Shown in pieces: positions 21,221 to 22,137 of a DNA stretch of 22,137 bases. Every line of letters starts with the position of its first letter. Position 1 is the stretch's first letter. The position numbers and the translations under genes were made by a program. The notes beneath the pieces are model-generated. The model made no database searches and was not told where the DNA came from. It saw only the letters and a list, made by a program, of their open reading frames with translations. Origin of the DNA: Actinobacteria bacterium 13_1_40CM_66_12 (GTDB lineage: Bacteria > Chloroflexota > Dormibacteria > Dormibacterales > Dormibacteraceae); assembly GCA_001917895.1 (NCBI GenBank), contig MNEW01000063.1:277-22413 (forward strand), written 5' to 3'.

Positions 21221-22137
21221 GTGAAAGAAAGTGAGTTGCACGAAGGGCGAGCGCGAATCAAGGTCGTGGGTTGTGGTGGCGGCGGCGGCAACGCTGTCAA
21301 CCGCATGATCTCGAAGGCGCTCAAGGTTCAGTTCATCGCCGTCAACACCGACAAGCAGGCGCTCGAGCGGTGTCAGGCCGACGTCAAGGTCCAGATGGGC
21401 AACAAGATCACCCGCGGCCTCGGCGCCGGCGGCGACTGGACGCGCGGCCGGGACGCGGCTGACGAAAGCCGCACCGAGCTTTCAGCGGTGGTCCAGGACT
21501 CGGACATGGTCTTCATCACTGCCGGCATGGGTGGCGGTACGGGCACAGGTTCGGCGGCGATCGTCGCCGAGCTGGCCAAGGAAGCGGGCGCGCTCACGAT
21601 CGGCGTCGTCACGCGACCCTTCGGGTTCGAAGGCCGTATCCGCAACGACACAGCCGAGGAAGGGATCAAGGCCCTGCGCAGCCAGGTCGACGCGCTGATC
21701 GTCATCCCGAACGACCGGCTGGCCCAGGTCGCCAGCTCCAAGACGACCCTCGAGGAGGCGTTTCGGATGGCGGACGACGTCCTCCGCCAGGGCGTCCAGG
21801 GCATATCCGACCTGGTCACTCAGCCCGGCGTCATCAACCTCGACTTCGCCGACGTGAAGGCGATCATGGAGAACGCCGGCGAGGCGCTCATGGGCATCGG
21901 ACACGGCGCGGGCGACTCGCGCGCCGAGGATGCCGCCAAGCAGGCCGTCTCCAGCCCGCTGCTCGAGACGTCGATCGACGGCGCCAAAGGCATCCTCTTC
22001 AACATCACCGCGGGCAAGGACATCACCTTGCAGGAAGTGCAGAAGGCGGCTGAGATCGTGCGCTCGGCGGCCGACCCGGGCGCCAACATCATCTTCGGCG
22101 TCGTCCGCGACGACACCATGCAGGGCGAGATCAAGAT
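21221..22137 (+). CDS. ftsZ: Cell division protein FtsZ, 3' end outside window
   Basis: At least 305 codons of this tubulin-like GTPase, which forms the cytokinetic ring, are present with no stop before the window ends. The N-terminus after a short leader is ARIKVVGCGGGGGNAVNRM, followed by FIAVNTDKQAL. The tubulin signature AGMGGGTGTGSA covers residues 101-112. Then come VTRPFGFEG, VIPNDRL, LVTQPGVINLDFADVK and the C-terminal domain with LFNITAGKDITLQEV. The loop after GLGAG reads GDWTRGRDAADES, where ANP-x-x-GR is common. GTG 21221 has AGGAGG 5 nt upstream, the best SD of the cluster. Confidence 0.96.
   Translation, partial: MKESELHEGRARIKVVGCGGGGGNAVNRMISKALKVQFIAVNTDKQALERCQADVKVQMGNKITRGLGAGGDWTRGRDAADESRTELSAVVQDSDMVFITAGMGGGTGTGSAAIVAELAKEAGALTIGVVTRPFGFEGRIRNDTAEEGIKALRSQVDALIVIPNDRLAQVASSKTTLEEAFRMADDVLRQGVQGISDLVTQPGVINLDFADVKAIMENAGEALMGIGHGAGDSRAEDAAKQAVSSPLLETSIDGAKGILFNITAGKDITLQEVQKAAEIVRSAADPGANIIFGVVRDDTMQGEIK

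Noticed and set aside
1..22137. Mobile elements, prophage, CRISPR arrays, toxin-antitoxin or biosynthetic clusters
   Set aside because: No transposase, integrase, terminal repeats, spacer-repeat arrays or relevant enzymes are visible on either strand.

Overview
The window is GC-rich bacterial chromosome. Its right two thirds are a division and cell wall (dcw) cluster, all on the + strand: mraZ, rsmH, ftsL-like, ftsI, murF, mraY, murD, ftsW, murG, murC, murB (broken), ddl, ftsQ, sbp (DUF1290), ftsA and ftsZ. A small-basic-protein gene between ftsQ and ftsA, the block murC-murB-ddl, the presence of ftsA (missing from most Actinobacteria) and an F420-type deazaflavin reductase at the left edge together suggest a Terrabacteria lineage near Chloroflexota or Dormibacterota. 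That placement is inference from gene content, not a phylogeny.

Left region (1-3364) is an unrelated mix. A deazaflavin-dependent nitroreductase-family gene (- strand, cut by the window edge) diverges from a DUF1801 gene, and both starts look leaderless. A decayed GlsB/YeaQ-type small membrane protein gene (- strand) follows, then a complete oligopeptidase B with an intact Ser-Asp-His triad.

Middle region (3361-5457) is an ABC-2 exporter operon (ATPase plus permease). Its leader looks like an attenuator: a good promoter overlapping the opdB stop, a 5' hairpin, a 33-codon ORF with a Shine-Dalgarno (SD) sequence, a textbook intrinsic terminator, then the ATPase gene. This is the best candidate for an undescribed regulatory unit here.

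The dcw transcript starts at a near-consensus promoter (5458-5486). Three GG(T/G)GA repeats with 10-bp period follow, matching the geometry of a MraZ operator. The leader carries an inverted copy of the same repeat and a 71-codon ORF with a Cys-x-Cys-x2-Cys motif immediately before mraZ. Many downstream junctions are 4-nt stop/start overlaps (CTGA, GTGA, ATGA, TTGA), so translation is probably coupled. rsmH appears to start with CTG. murE is absent from its usual place between ftsI and murF, where a 165-bp spacer with two strong hairpins sits instead. murB has lost the segment holding the conserved SE-x-HANF motif and is frameshifted. A second promoter with a perfect TATAAT precedes ftsA-ftsZ, and ftsZ runs off the right edge.

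Together the cluster encodes cytoplasmic synthesis of the UDP-MurNAc peptide (MurB, C, D, F, Ddl; MurE missing), lipid I/II formation (MraY, MurG), septal polymerisation (FtsW, FtsI) and divisome assembly (FtsL, FtsQ, FtsA, FtsZ). No mobile elements, CRISPR arrays, rRNA or tRNA genes were found.
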